Shown here one piece after another: positions 39,827 through 47,738 of a stretch of 63,562 nucleotides of DNA; the first letter of the stretch is position 1, and the number at the start of each line of letters is the position of its first letter. A model generated the notes under the pieces. It was given only the letters and a program-made list of their open reading frames with translations, searched no databases and was not told the origin of the DNA. Source of the stretch: Desulfatirhabdium butyrativorans DSM 18734 (GTDB taxonomy: Bacteria; Desulfobacterota; Desulfobacteria; Desulfobacterales; Desulfatirhabdiaceae); contig NZ_AUCU01000019.1 in the NCBI RefSeq assembly GCF_000429925.1, forward strand, positions 52,544-116,105, given 5' to 3'. The position numbers and the translations under genes are program-made.

Positions 39827-40582
39827 ATGGCAACAACCCTAATCGAGTCGACCAAGAATATCGTTCGAGTTTCCGATGTCACCAAGACCTTCAAACTCGG
39901 CAAAATCGACGTGCAGGCGCTCAAGGGCGTCAATCTCGAGATTGCCGCAGGCCAGTACATTTCCATCATGGGGCCATCGGGGTCGGGCAAGACCACCCTG
40001 TTCAACATGATTGGCGGGCTCGACAAGCCGACCACGGGCAGGGTCTTCATCGATGAGGTGGACATCGCGCAGCTTGACGCCTATGAGCTGGCCTGGCTGC
40101 GGTGCCGAAAAATCGGCTATATCTTTCAGACCTTCAATATCATTCAGGTGATGACGGCCATCGAAAATGTCACCCTGCCCATGATTTTCGCCGGTGTCAA
40201 CGAGGACGAGGCCGTGCAGAAGGGCAGGATGCTGCTCGAGTTGGTAGGGTTAGGGGAGCGCTTCAACCACAAGCCGTTCGAGCTTTCCGGCGGGCAGCAG
40301 CAGCGGGTGGCCATCGCAAGGGCACTTGCCAACGATCCGGTGATCATTCTGGCGGATGAGCCCACTGGCAATCTGGACCTGACCACAGGCGAGCAGATCA
40401 TCACCCTGCTGAAAACGCTCAGCCAGGAACGCGGGGTGACGGTGATCTCCGCAACCCACGACATCAAGATGCTCAACGTTTCCGATCAGGTCATCTGGAT
40501 TCGGGACGGGCTTGTGGACCGGATCGAGAACCGGGAGGCCCTGACCATTTCGGTCGGGCAGATCGATACCCGAAAGAAATAG
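39827..40582 (+). CDS. ABC transporter ATP-binding protein (MacB/LolD-type)
   Basis: The 251-residue ATPase has Walker A GPSGSGKTT near residue 45, the Q-loop, signature LSGGQQQRVAIARAL near 148, Walker B VIILADEPTGNLD near 170, and the H-loop ATHD near 205. The spacing and ADEPTGNLD sequence are typical of the MacB/LolD/FtsE subfamily, whose permeases are FtsX-like. The permease fusion gene begins 5 bp after its stop. The pair would form a mechanotransmission-type or export complex in the inner membrane. Confidence 0.94.
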   Translation: MATTLIESTKNIVRVSDVTKTFKLGKIDVQALKGVNLEIAAGQYISIMGPSGSGKTTLFNMIGGLDKPTTGRVFIDEVDIAQLDAYELAWLRCRKIGYIFQTFNIIQVMTAIENVTLPMIFAGVNEDEAVQKGRMLLELVGLGERFNHKPFELSGGQQQRVAIARALANDPVIILADEPTGNLDLTTGEQIITLLKTLSQERGVTVISATHDIKMLNVSDQVIWIRDGLVDRIENREALTISVGQIDTRKK

Positions 40583-40587
40583 ACGGC

Positions 40588-43500
40588 ATGCAGAGAGAAT
40601 CCGGCAAAACGTTTGTTCTGTTTTCGATATGGGCGTGTCTGCTGGCTTTTGTATTGCCTTCCAGGGGCACGTGCGCCAGCCTGAGCGATTTTCAACAGGA
40701 TGTGCTTTTTTTTTCCGACCTGCGGGATCGAAGCACGGGGACACCCGGGTGCAAGAAGGCTTCGGCTTACATTCAATCCCGCTTTGAAGCAGCCGGGCAC
40801 AGCGAGATCGGCGTGCACCGGTATGCCGTTCCGGTCATGATTCACGAGCAGAGCGTGCTCGCATTCTCTGATTCGGCCTCGCCTCTCCCCATCCATCCTT
40901 TCTTCGGCAACATCATCACGCCTCAGGCCATCGGACCGGAAGGACTCAGCGGCCGGCTTGTCTATGTCGGCCGCGGAGGGCTTTCGGAGATGAATGGCAA
41001 AACCATCGAGGGGGCCATTCTGTTGATGCGTCTCGATTCGGGGAAATCCTGGATTCAGGCTGCCGATCTCGGTGCAAAGGCCATCATTTACCTCTCCGAC
41101 AGCCTGGGCGGAAGGTTCGTGTTCGAGGACAAGATCGAGCTGAGCCCGTTTCATTTTCCCCGATTCTGGATGACTGCTGCAGAGGCCAGGGCGCTATTCG
41201 GCGCTTTCGAGGAGAGCGGCAATCAGCCGGTGCTGCCTTCCGTTACACTGAGAAGCGCGGTATCCTGGAAAAAAGTCACTGCGGACAATGTGTATTGCCT
41301 GATCCCCGGGACAGACGAAAACCGTTCCGAAGAGCTCATCGTGATCGAGGCTTTTTACGACAGCACGGCGTATGTGGCGGGGCTTTCTTCTGGTGCGGAC
41401 GAAGCCTGCGGCATTGCCACCCTCCTGCAGATCGCCAGGGATCTGAAGAAATTTCCACCGGCCCGATCGGTGCTGCTTGTGGCGACAAGCGGGCACGCGC
41501 AGGGGCTTGCCGGTATGCGGGAATTTGTCTGGAGCATTCGCGCCTCTTCCAAAGTGCTGCGATCCGACCAGAAAAAATACCGGGACCTGGTGCGTGATAC
41601 ACGCAAAACCATCAACTTGATTTCCCGGATGATGGAAACCGGGGGGCCGCTGATTGCGCCGGAAGAGAAAACGGATGCCCTGCTGGTTCAAAACGCCGTT
41701 TCGGAGGAGATCAAGACGGCCGTGGATGCGCTTTCCCGTGAGCTCATGCGCCTTCGCCTCGAAGGCGCGGCCGACGATGCCCGGATTCGCTCTCTTGCGC
41801 AAGAGCGGCTGCTGTTGCGCCGAATGAGCTGGAGCAGGGGGATTTCGGAATTCGATTCGACAGAAATGACCGCCTATCGGGCGTTGCTTCCCCAGACGGT
41901 CAAACGGCAGAAGGCCATTCTGTCGGATGCTTTGCTGGCTCAGCGTGTTCTGGGCTCCAGTCAGGAACTTCGGACATTGGTCGGTGCAAAAGAAGTGGCC
42001 GCCATCGTTTCCCTGCATCTTTCCAGTCATGGGTCGGGGTTTGGGGCTTTCAGCCAGGGATGGCGATATCCGCTGAAATCTTCGGTAAACCGGAGTGCTG
42101 TCTATCGAATTGCAGGGGAGCGGATGCGTGAGACGGCAGCCGGGCTTGGCCTGAGCCTCTATCAGGATACCTTTCGGCCTGAAAGTCTCTTCGCCTGGCA
42201 AAGCTATCTGATGGATCGACCCGCCCTCAACGGCGAGGTGAGCGCACTTGCCGGGTATCTCGGATGGACACTGGCAACGATCAACGACGGCCGGATGCGC
42301 TGGGGTACGCCTGAAGACATTATCGGTTACATCGACTGGGAATTTGCCCAGACCCAGGCAATTGAGATCTCAAGCCTCATGCGGCACCTGAATGGTGTTG
42401 GCCCGCTTCATGACGAAGATCTGCCTCAGAACGGGTTCGCATCGATTCGTGGACAGGCCAAATTCATCCGCCACGGTGAATTGTTTCCGGACCAGCCTGC
42501 ACCTGGAACCGTCGTTCTCGCATTCCAGGGCCTGAGCCGAATCCATGCGATGGTGGATGCCACGGGTTCCTTTTTTCTCCACGGGGTTGCCGACAAGCGG
42601 AACGTTCTCGACAAGGTGATCCTGGAAGGGTATCGCTTCGATCCACAGAGCGGGCAGGCCGTGTGGGCCATCGACAAGGAGAAAACCGGCAAGAACGCGT
42701 ATCGGATGAAAATGGATCGGCTGAACATGCAAACCGATCTGGTGATGTTCGGCTGCAGGCAAACGACGCTGTTCGACCTTCTCGATCCCCGCAATTTCAA
42801 TTACTTGACGAAGATTCAACTGCTCGATGCCCGCAGGGAAGCCCCCCCGCTCCGGTACTGGTTCAGCCGGATCGATACCCGCTCCTCGGTGCTGACCTCC
42901 GTGTTTCTGGAGCCTGGGACACGGCTGAAGGTGCTGTTGTCCGATTCCATTGTCCGGAAAAAATGCATACTCACCCATGCCGACGCAGCCCATCCCGAAG
43001 GCACGGGTTATCGGATCGATGAATTTCCCGGTATATGCCGGACTTCTTTTCAGACGGCAAGGGACATGTGGTCCTTGCTTGGGCCGAGAATCGACAATTT
43101 GCGATTTCATGGTATTGTCAGCGAACAGATCGACAAGATGCGGGCGGAAGGCCAACGAGCATTGACGCAGGCTCAAGAGGCCATAGACGCCAAAGCCTAT
43201 GACCGGTTCTTTGCCGCAGCCGCGACTTCCTGGGCGCTGGCGGCACGGGTTTACGATGATGTGGAAAAAACCCAGAAAGACGTCCTGTTCGGGGTCCTTT
43301 TCTACATCGCATTGTTTGTGCCGTTCGCTTTCTGTCTCGAAAGGCTCGTTCTCGGATTGGTGAACATCTATTATCGGATTCTGGCCTTTCTGGTCATTCT
43401 GCTGGTTTTGATCGGCGTTGTCTATCTGGTGCATCCGGCTTTTCGGCTGGCCTACAGTCCTGTTGTCGTGATTCTGGCCTTTTTCATCATCGGCTTGTCC

Positions 43501-45462
43501 GCCATGGTGACGGTGATCCTTTTTGTCCGCTTCGAAACCGAAATGGCCCGATACCAGAAAACCGCCTCGTCTCATCTGAATGTCGATATGAGCCGCTGGA
43601 AAGCCTTTGCCGCAGCCTTTCTTCTGGGGGTGAGCAACCTGCGAAGACGTCCCATCCGTACAGCCCTGACCTGCATTACCCTTGTCATTCTCACCTTTAC
43701 CATCATGAGCTTTACGACCGCCAAATCGGTCCGGCTCTATCAGCGAGCGAAAGTGGCCGATTCATCTCCTTATGCCGGTTTTCTGGTAAAGGCCGCCGAG
43801 TGGCGCGATCTTCCGGAGAGCAGCCTGCCGGTTCTCGATGCGACCCTGAAAGGAAATGGCCGGGTCATCAATCCGAGGGTATGGCTGGAAGCGGAGGATC
43901 GGACAAAAGCCCTTCGCATTCCGGTTTCGTATCGCGACCGGATGTTTGAAGCCCAGGCAATTGTCGGGCTTTCCGGGGATGCATTGGCGCCGGATCAGCT
44001 TCGGGATATCCTGGTCGGCGGAAAGTGGCTGGAGGACTCGGATCAGTCGGCCGTGATGATTCCGGAGCGGATGGCGCTGGAGCTGGGAATTCCCCCCGCC
44101 CATCCGCAAGGGACCAGTGTGATTCTCTGGGGGATGGTCTTCGAAGTGAAAGGCGTTTTTTCCGAAAACGCCTTTGAGAAATTGACCGACCTGGACGGAG
44201 AGCCCTGGACGCCGGTTATTTTTCCCAGAGAGCAGGCGGAAGACATGGGCGAGGCGGAAATGGAAGCCATCGAATCCGGTGAAGATGTGCAATCGTTTCA
44301 GAGCCGCTATGTGCATATTCCCGCCGGTCTCTCCCTGATGATGCCCTATCGGACGTTGATGGCATCCGGCGGGAAACTCAAGAGCGTTTCGGTGCGGGCC
44401 GCTGGAACCGATCCGGATACATTCTCCATGCGCGATCTGAGCGACCGCTTCGGCCTTCTGCTGTTCAGCGGGGGAAAGGATGGGGTCTATCTGTACCATG
44501 CAAGCGATACCATCGATTACAGTGGGGTGCCCAACATTCTCATCCCGATGATCATATCCGTCTGCATCGTGCTCAACACCATGATCAGCAGCGTTTACGA
44601 AAGAAAGCGGGAAATCGCCGTCTATACATCGATCGGGCTTGCGCCCTCTCACGTCGGTTTTCTCTTCATTGCGGAGGCAATGGCATTTGCGGTTCTGAGC
44701 GGTGTCATCGGTTATCTCATCGCCCAGACCAGCGCAGGCATTCTCTCCAAGACCAGCCTATGGGCCGGGATCACCGTGAACTATTCCTCCCTGGCCGGGG
44801 TGGCCGCAATGATCCTCGTGATGGCCGTGGTCGTCGTCTCCGCCCTCTATCCGGCCAGGATGGCATCGCAGATTGCCATTCCGGATGTCAATCGTTCCTG
44901 GAGCCTGCCTGCCGCCGTCGGAAACCGGCTCCAGGTTGATCTGCCGTTTCTGATGAAATATGAAGAGCACCGGAGTATCGTGGGATTCATCGCGTCCTAT
45001 TTCGAGGCCTACCGGGATGTTTCACACGGCATGTTCTCTACGGGAGACATGCATTTTTCATCCGTCTGCTCGACACCTGCAGGTCTGGTGCGCATGGATC
45101 ACGCATGCCGGGGGGCTGCGTGCTGCGACCTCGCGTGTATCGTTCTCCATACCCATGTGTGGCTTGCACCTTTTGATTTCGGCATCATGCAGGACGTTGA
45201 AATCCGATTCTGTCAGGCCATCAAGGATCCCGGATATCTGCAGATCGTTGTCAGTATGATCCGAAAATCCGGAGAAGTGAATGCCTGGCTCCGGATCAAC
45301 CACGCTTTCCTGCACGGATTGAGAAAGCAACTGCTTGTCTGGCGCTCGCTCGATTCCGAAGCCCATTTGCATTACGAAAGGCTGCTTGAACAGCGGTGGC
45401 TGTCGGCCGGGTCCGCCATCGCTTCCGAACAAATGCATGGGTGCATCGAAAAAAAGGCTTGA
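40588..45462 (+). CDS. Giant FtsX/MacB-type permease with degenerate M28 peptidase-like periplasmic domain
   Basis: The 1624-residue protein has a signal sequence (about residues 7-30), a PA-like insert near 125-175 and an M28 aminopeptidase-like domain to about 600. Metal-binding positions are altered: the usual AHYDS is AFYDS (Phe256, Asp258), and the GAEEQG glutamates are SGHAQG (residues 301-306). A helix cluster follows at about 895-985, then an FtsX permease (helix near 1020, MacB-like periplasmic part, helices near 1310-1440 with NTMISSVYERKREIAVYTSIGL). The last 190 residues are a soluble, Cys-rich cytoplasmic domain I do not recognise. The substrate is unknown. Confidence 0.85.
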   Translation: MQRESGKTFVLFSIWACLLAFVLPSRGTCASLSDFQQDVLFFSDLRDRSTGTPGCKKASAYIQSRFEAAGHSEIGVHRYAVPVMIHEQSVLAFSDSASPLPIHPFFGNIITPQAIGPEGLSGRLVYVGRGGLSEMNGKTIEGAILLMRLDSGKSWIQAADLGAKAIIYLSDSLGGRFVFEDKIELSPFHFPRFWMTAAEARALFGAFEESGNQPVLPSVTLRSAVSWKKVTADNVYCLIPGTDENRSEELIVIEAFYDSTAYVAGLSSGADEACGIATLLQIARDLKKFPPARSVLLVATSGHAQGLAGMREFVWSIRASSKVLRSDQKKYRDLVRDTRKTINLISRMMETGGPLIAPEEKTDALLVQNAVSEEIKTAVDALSRELMRLRLEGAADDARIRSLAQERLLLRRMSWSRGISEFDSTEMTAYRALLPQTVKRQKAILSDALLAQRVLGSSQELRTLVGAKEVAAIVSLHLSSHGSGFGAFSQGWRYPLKSSVNRSAVYRIAGERMRETAAGLGLSLYQDTFRPESLFAWQSYLMDRPALNGEVSALAGYLGWTLATINDGRMRWGTPEDIIGYIDWEFAQTQAIEISSLMRHLNGVGPLHDEDLPQNGFASIRGQAKFIRHGELFPDQPAPGTVVLAFQGLSRIHAMVDATGSFFLHGVADKRNVLDKVILEGYRFDPQSGQAVWAIDKEKTGKNAYRMKMDRLNMQTDLVMFGCRQTTLFDLLDPRNFNYLTKIQLLDARREAPPLRYWFSRIDTRSSVLTSVFLEPGTRLKVLLSDSIVRKKCILTHADAAHPEGTGYRIDEFPGICRTSFQTARDMWSLLGPRIDNLRFHGIVSEQIDKMRAEGQRALTQAQEAIDAKAYDRFFAAAATSWALAARVYDDVEKTQKDVLFGVLFYIALFVPFAFCLERLVLGLVNIYYRILAFLVILLVLIGVVYLVHPAFRLAYSPVVVILAFFIIGLSAMVTVILFVRFETEMARYQKTASSHLNVDMSRWKAFAAAFLLGVSNLRRRPIRTALTCITLVILTFTIMSFTTAKSVRLYQRAKVADSSPYAGFLVKAAEWRDLPESSLPVLDATLKGNGRVINPRVWLEAEDRTKALRIPVSYRDRMFEAQAIVGLSGDALAPDQLRDILVGGKWLEDSDQSAVMIPERMALELGIPPAHPQGTSVILWGMVFEVKGVFSENAFEKLTDLDGEPWTPVIFPREQAEDMGEAEMEAIESGEDVQSFQSRYVHIPAGLSLMMPYRTLMASGGKLKSVSVRAAGTDPDTFSMRDLSDRFGLLLFSGGKDGVYLYHASDTIDYSGVPNILIPMIISVCIVLNTMISSVYERKREIAVYTSIGLAPSHVGFLFIAEAMAFAVLSGVIGYLIAQTSAGILSKTSLWAGITVNYSSLAGVAAMILVMAVVVVSALYPARMASQIAIPDVNRSWSLPAAVGNRLQVDLPFLMKYEEHRSIVGFIASYFEAYRDVSHGMFSTGDMHFSSVCSTPAGLVRMDHACRGAACCDLACIVLHTHVWLAPFDFGIMQDVEIRFCQAIKDPGYLQIVVSMIRKSGEVNAWLRINHAFLHGLRKQLLVWRSLDSEAHLHYERLLEQRWLSAGSAIASEQMHGCIEKKA

Positions 45463-45488
45463 CACCTGTTTTTTGATCGTGGTAGGGA
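45459..45488 (+). promoter_or_regulatory. Candidate promoter of the aromatic leader
   Basis: A perfect -35 (TTGACA, 45459-45464) overlaps the stop codon of the giant permease gene. An 18-bp spacer leads to a poor -10 (TAGGGA, 45483-45488). Its placement about 40 bp ahead of the leader peptide suits an attenuator. The weak -10 keeps confidence modest. Confidence 0.4.
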
Positions 45489-45527
45489 TGGCACACTTCA
45501 AATCAAGGAGATTTTCGGGCGATTTTT

Positions 45528-45623
45528 ATGGAACAGTTTCAGGCAGCCAATCGATTTTTTTATTTTAACTGGTACTTTTATTACTGGTTTCGCACCGGTC
45601 TGCCTGGGGAAATGCTGACATAG
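45528..45623 (+). CDS. Aromatic-amino-acid leader peptide (31 aa)
   Basis: The ORF reads MEQFQAANR, then FFYFNWYFYYWF, then RTGLPGEMLT and TAG. Codons 10-21 encode five Phe, four Tyr, two Trp and one Asn: 11 aromatic residues in 12. This is far beyond chance and is the hallmark of a leader peptide whose translation reports aromatic aminoacyl-tRNA supply, like pheL or trpL, but covering all three amino acids. The ribosome site is weak or distant (AAGGAG 17 bp ahead; GGGCG closer). Downstream are two terminators and five aromatic biosynthesis genes. It is too short for ordinary gene finding. Confidence 0.9.
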   Translation: MEQFQAANRFFYFNWYFYYWFRTGLPGEMLT

Positions 45624-45646
45624 ACAATCCGAGATCAACGTACAGC

Positions 45647-45680
45647 AAAAGCCGTGGGCAGACCAAGCCCACGGCTTTTT
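45647..45680 (+). terminator. Attenuator terminator 1
   Basis: The stem AAAAGCCGTGGGC (45647-45659) pairs with GCCCACGGCTTTT (45667-45679) around the 7-nt loop AGACCAA and ends in a run of five T. Its loop and upper stem overlap the antiterminator partner of the leader ORF. Confidence 0.92.
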
Positions 45681-45686
45681 GATTTC

Positions 45687-45731
45687 AAAAGGCCGTGAAG
45701 CAAAAACCGCTTTCATGGCCTTTTTCGTTTT
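45687..45731 (+). terminator. Attenuator terminator 2
   Basis: AAAAGGCCGTGAAGC (45687-45701) pairs with GCTTTCATGGCCTTTT (45709-45724), with one bulged T, a G-U pair and a 7-nt loop. TTTTTCGTTTT follows. Its ascending strand can pair instead with the descending strand of terminator 1. Confidence 0.85.
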
Positions 45732-45753
45732 GGTCTTGATCATGATTCAGGCC

Positions 45754-45789
45754 GGCTGCAGGGGCGACCGGCCGGTCGCCCCTGCAGCC
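45754..45789. repeat. 36-bp perfect G+C palindrome
   Basis: GGCTGCAGGGGCGACCGG (45754-45771) is followed at once by its exact reverse complement (45772-45789), 18 + 18 bp with no spacer. It is between attenuator terminator 2 and the first aromatic gene. It may be a dispersed palindrome; no second copy is seen in this window. The remaining leader (45790-45927) shows nothing I can assign. Confidence 0.9.
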
Positions 45790-45927
45790 TATTCCACGGG
45801 CCGAGACACCATGCGCCGTGTCTTTATGGTCACGTGGCCGAATGGATGATCATGGCTTTCGTTTATGGGGAATGCGGCAGGTCGGTCGATTCATTCATCA
45901 CAGTCAACGAGGGGAAGGGGAAAAGTC

Positions 45928-46746
45928 ATGACAGAATTGGGCAAGCATATCCGGATGGAGCGCATCATGAACCGAAACACCGGAACAACCGTCATTGTTC
46001 CGATGGATCACGGGATGTCGGTCGGACCCATCCGGGGGCTGACGGACATGAAAACGGCCATTCAGAAAGTGGCGGAAGGAGGGGCCAATGCCATCGTCGA
46101 GCACAAGGGGCTTGTGCGGGCAGGGCATCGGGGGCAGGGAAGAGACATCGGGCTGATCGTTCACCTGTCGGCTTCGACATGCCTTTCGCTGTATCCCAAC
46201 GCGAAGACGCTGGTCTGCACCGTTGAGGAAGCCATCAAGCTGGGCGCCGACGCCATCTCCATTCATGTGAACCTCGGGAATGGCTACGAGAAGGAAATGC
46301 TGAAGGATTTCGGCAGGATCAGCTACGAAGCCCGAACCTGGGGGATGCCGCTTCTGGCGATGATCTATCCGAGGGGGGAAAACATTACGAGCGAGTTCGA
46401 CGTGGAAGTCATCCGGCATGCGGCTCGTGTCGGCGATGAAATGGGTGCGGATATCGTCAAGGTTTCCTACACCGGTTCATCCGAAACCTTTCGTCAGGTT
46501 GTCTCGGGCTGTTCCATTCCGGTGGTCATTGCAGGCGGGCCCAAGATGTCCAATGATCTCGAAGTGCTTGAAATGGTAAAGGGAGCGATGGATGCCGGAG
46601 GCGCGGGCGTTTCCATCGGCAGAAACGTCTTTCAGCACGCCGATCCGACCGCGATGGTCCGGGCCATTGCCGCAATCGTCCACGATGGGGTCGATGTCGA
46701 TGCCGCAACCGGTATTTTGAAACGGACGGGGCGGGGGGGCGCATGA
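45928..46746 (+). CDS. 2-amino-3,7-dideoxy-D-threo-hept-6-ulosonate (ADH) synthase
   Basis: From the ATG at 45928 (AAGGGG ahead) the protein has 272 residues. It is a class I aldolase of the DeoC/FbaB type: [17 protein letters not shown] near residue 23, [18 protein letters not shown], and [11 protein letters not shown] with the likely Schiff-base Lys near residue 180. In archaea this enzyme makes the C7 precursor that replaces DAHP at the start of the shikimate route. The next gene encodes DHQ synthase II, its known partner, which argues against a glycolytic aldolase. It is the first gene of the operon. Confidence 0.92.
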   Translation: MTELGKHIRMERIMNRNTGTTVIVPMDHGMSVGPIRGLTDMKTAIQKVAEGGANAIVEHKGLVRAGHRGQGRDIGLIVHLSASTCLSLYPNAKTLVCTVEEAIKLGADAISIHVNLGNGYEKEMLKDFGRISYEARTWGMPLLAMIYPRGENITSEFDVEVIRHAARVGDEMGADIVKVSYTGSSETFRQVVSGCSIPVVIAGGPKMSNDLEVLEMVKGAMDAGGAGVSIGRNVFQHADPTAMVRAIAAIVHDGVDVDAATGILKRTGRGGA

Positions 46747-47738
46747 ACCGGAATCTTTGGGTGAAGATCGATCCCTGGAACAAGGAGATGGTGACCACAG
46801 CCATCGAATCGGGCGCGGATGCCGTGATGGTGCCGGAAGGATATGCCGAGCGGGTGAGGGAGCTGGGAAGGATCGTGACCATTGCACCCGATGGCGATCT
46901 CAAACCCGGCCAGGATGTGCTCTGCTGTACCATCGCCTGCCAGGAGGACGAACCGGAGATTTTGCGGCTGTGCCGGGATTATCGCGTAATCCTCGAATGT
47001 CCGGACTGGACCGTCATCCCGCTCGAAAACCTGATCGCCCAGAATGCATCCGTTGTCGTTCCGGTCAAATCCATCGAAGAGGCTGAGACGGCCCTGGGCA
47101 TCCTCGAAAAAGGCGTGGATCATCTGCTGGTTGAAGCGCAAAGCCCGGAAGCGCTCCGGAGCATGCTGCTCAAACTGCGCAGTACCGATGAAACTCTGGA
47201 TCTGCAGATCGGCCGCATCGCGTCCATCCGGCCCGTCGGCATGGGCGATCGTGTCTGTGTGGATACCTGCAGCCTGATGCGGCCCGGCGAGGGGCTGCTG
47301 GTTGGCAACAGCAGTTCGGGCTTGTTTCTGATCCATGCGGAAACCCTTCAGAACCCCTATGTTTCCCCGCGACCTTTCCGGGTGAACGCAGGTCCGGTTC
47401 ATGCCTACACCCGGATGCCGGGCGGAAAAACCGCTTATCTGGCCGATCTTCAGGCGGGAGAAACGGTGCTGGTTGTCGATGCCGGCGGGAAAACCCGGCC
47501 TGCCGTCGTCGGCAGGATCAAGATCGAGCGAAGGCCACTGATGATGATCACTGCAACGGTTGAAGATCGAACGATTTCGGTTCTGGTTCAGAATGCCGAG
47601 ACGATCCGGCTGACACGGCCCAATGGCAGTGCGGCATCGGTCGTCGAGCTGCAGCAGGGGGACGAAATTCTGGTTCGGGTGGAAAATGGAGGCAGACATT
47701 TTGGACACGCCATTTCGGAGACGATCATCGAAACATGA
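46743..47738 (+). CDS. 3-dehydroquinate synthase II
   Basis: The 331-residue enzyme oxidatively deaminates and cyclises the ADH product to 3-dehydroquinate. It begins [22 protein letters not shown] and has [18 protein letters not shown] near residue 187, [20 protein letters not shown] near 204, and [20 protein letters not shown] near 257, all familiar from the archaeal enzyme. It is unrelated to bacterial AroB. It overlaps both neighbours by 4 bp. Its presence means the classical AroF/AroB steps are bypassed. Confidence 0.94.
   Translation: MNRNLWVKIDPWNKEMVTTAIESGADAVMVPEGYAERVRELGRIVTIAPDGDLKPGQDVLCCTIACQEDEPEILRLCRDYRVILECPDWTVIPLENLIAQNASVVVPVKSIEEAETALGILEKGVDHLLVEAQSPEALRSMLLKLRSTDETLDLQIGRIASIRPVGMGDRVCVDTCSLMRPGEGLLVGNSSSGLFLIHAETLQNPYVSPRPFRVNAGPVHAYTRMPGGKTAYLADLQAGETVLVVDAGGKTRPAVVGRIKIERRPLMMITATVEDRTISVLVQNAETIRLTRPNGSAASVVELQQGDEILVRVENGGRHFGHAISETIIET

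Larger units (their letters stand above)
45540..45731 (+). promoter_or_regulatory. Tandem transcription attenuator of the aromatic operon
   Basis: Six segments can pair in two exclusive sets. Set A: 1 (CAGGCAG, 45540-45546) with 2 (CTGCCTG, 45600-45606); 3:4, the first terminator; 5:6, the second terminator. Set B: 2 (45597-45606) with 3 (45655-45664), 8 Watson-Crick pairs plus two G-U; and 4 (45670-45681) with 5 (45686-45697), a 12-bp hairpin closed by ATTT. Segment 1 is leader codons 5-7, so a ribosome stalled on the aromatic run from codon 10 would mask it, free segment 2 and favour set B, which destroys both terminators. Pairings were found by eye. Confidence 0.82.

Noticed and set aside
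45463-45927. T-box or riboswitch ahead of the aromatic operon
   Set aside because: No T-box sequence or known aptamer core is seen; the aromatic leader ORF and alternative hairpins explain the region better.
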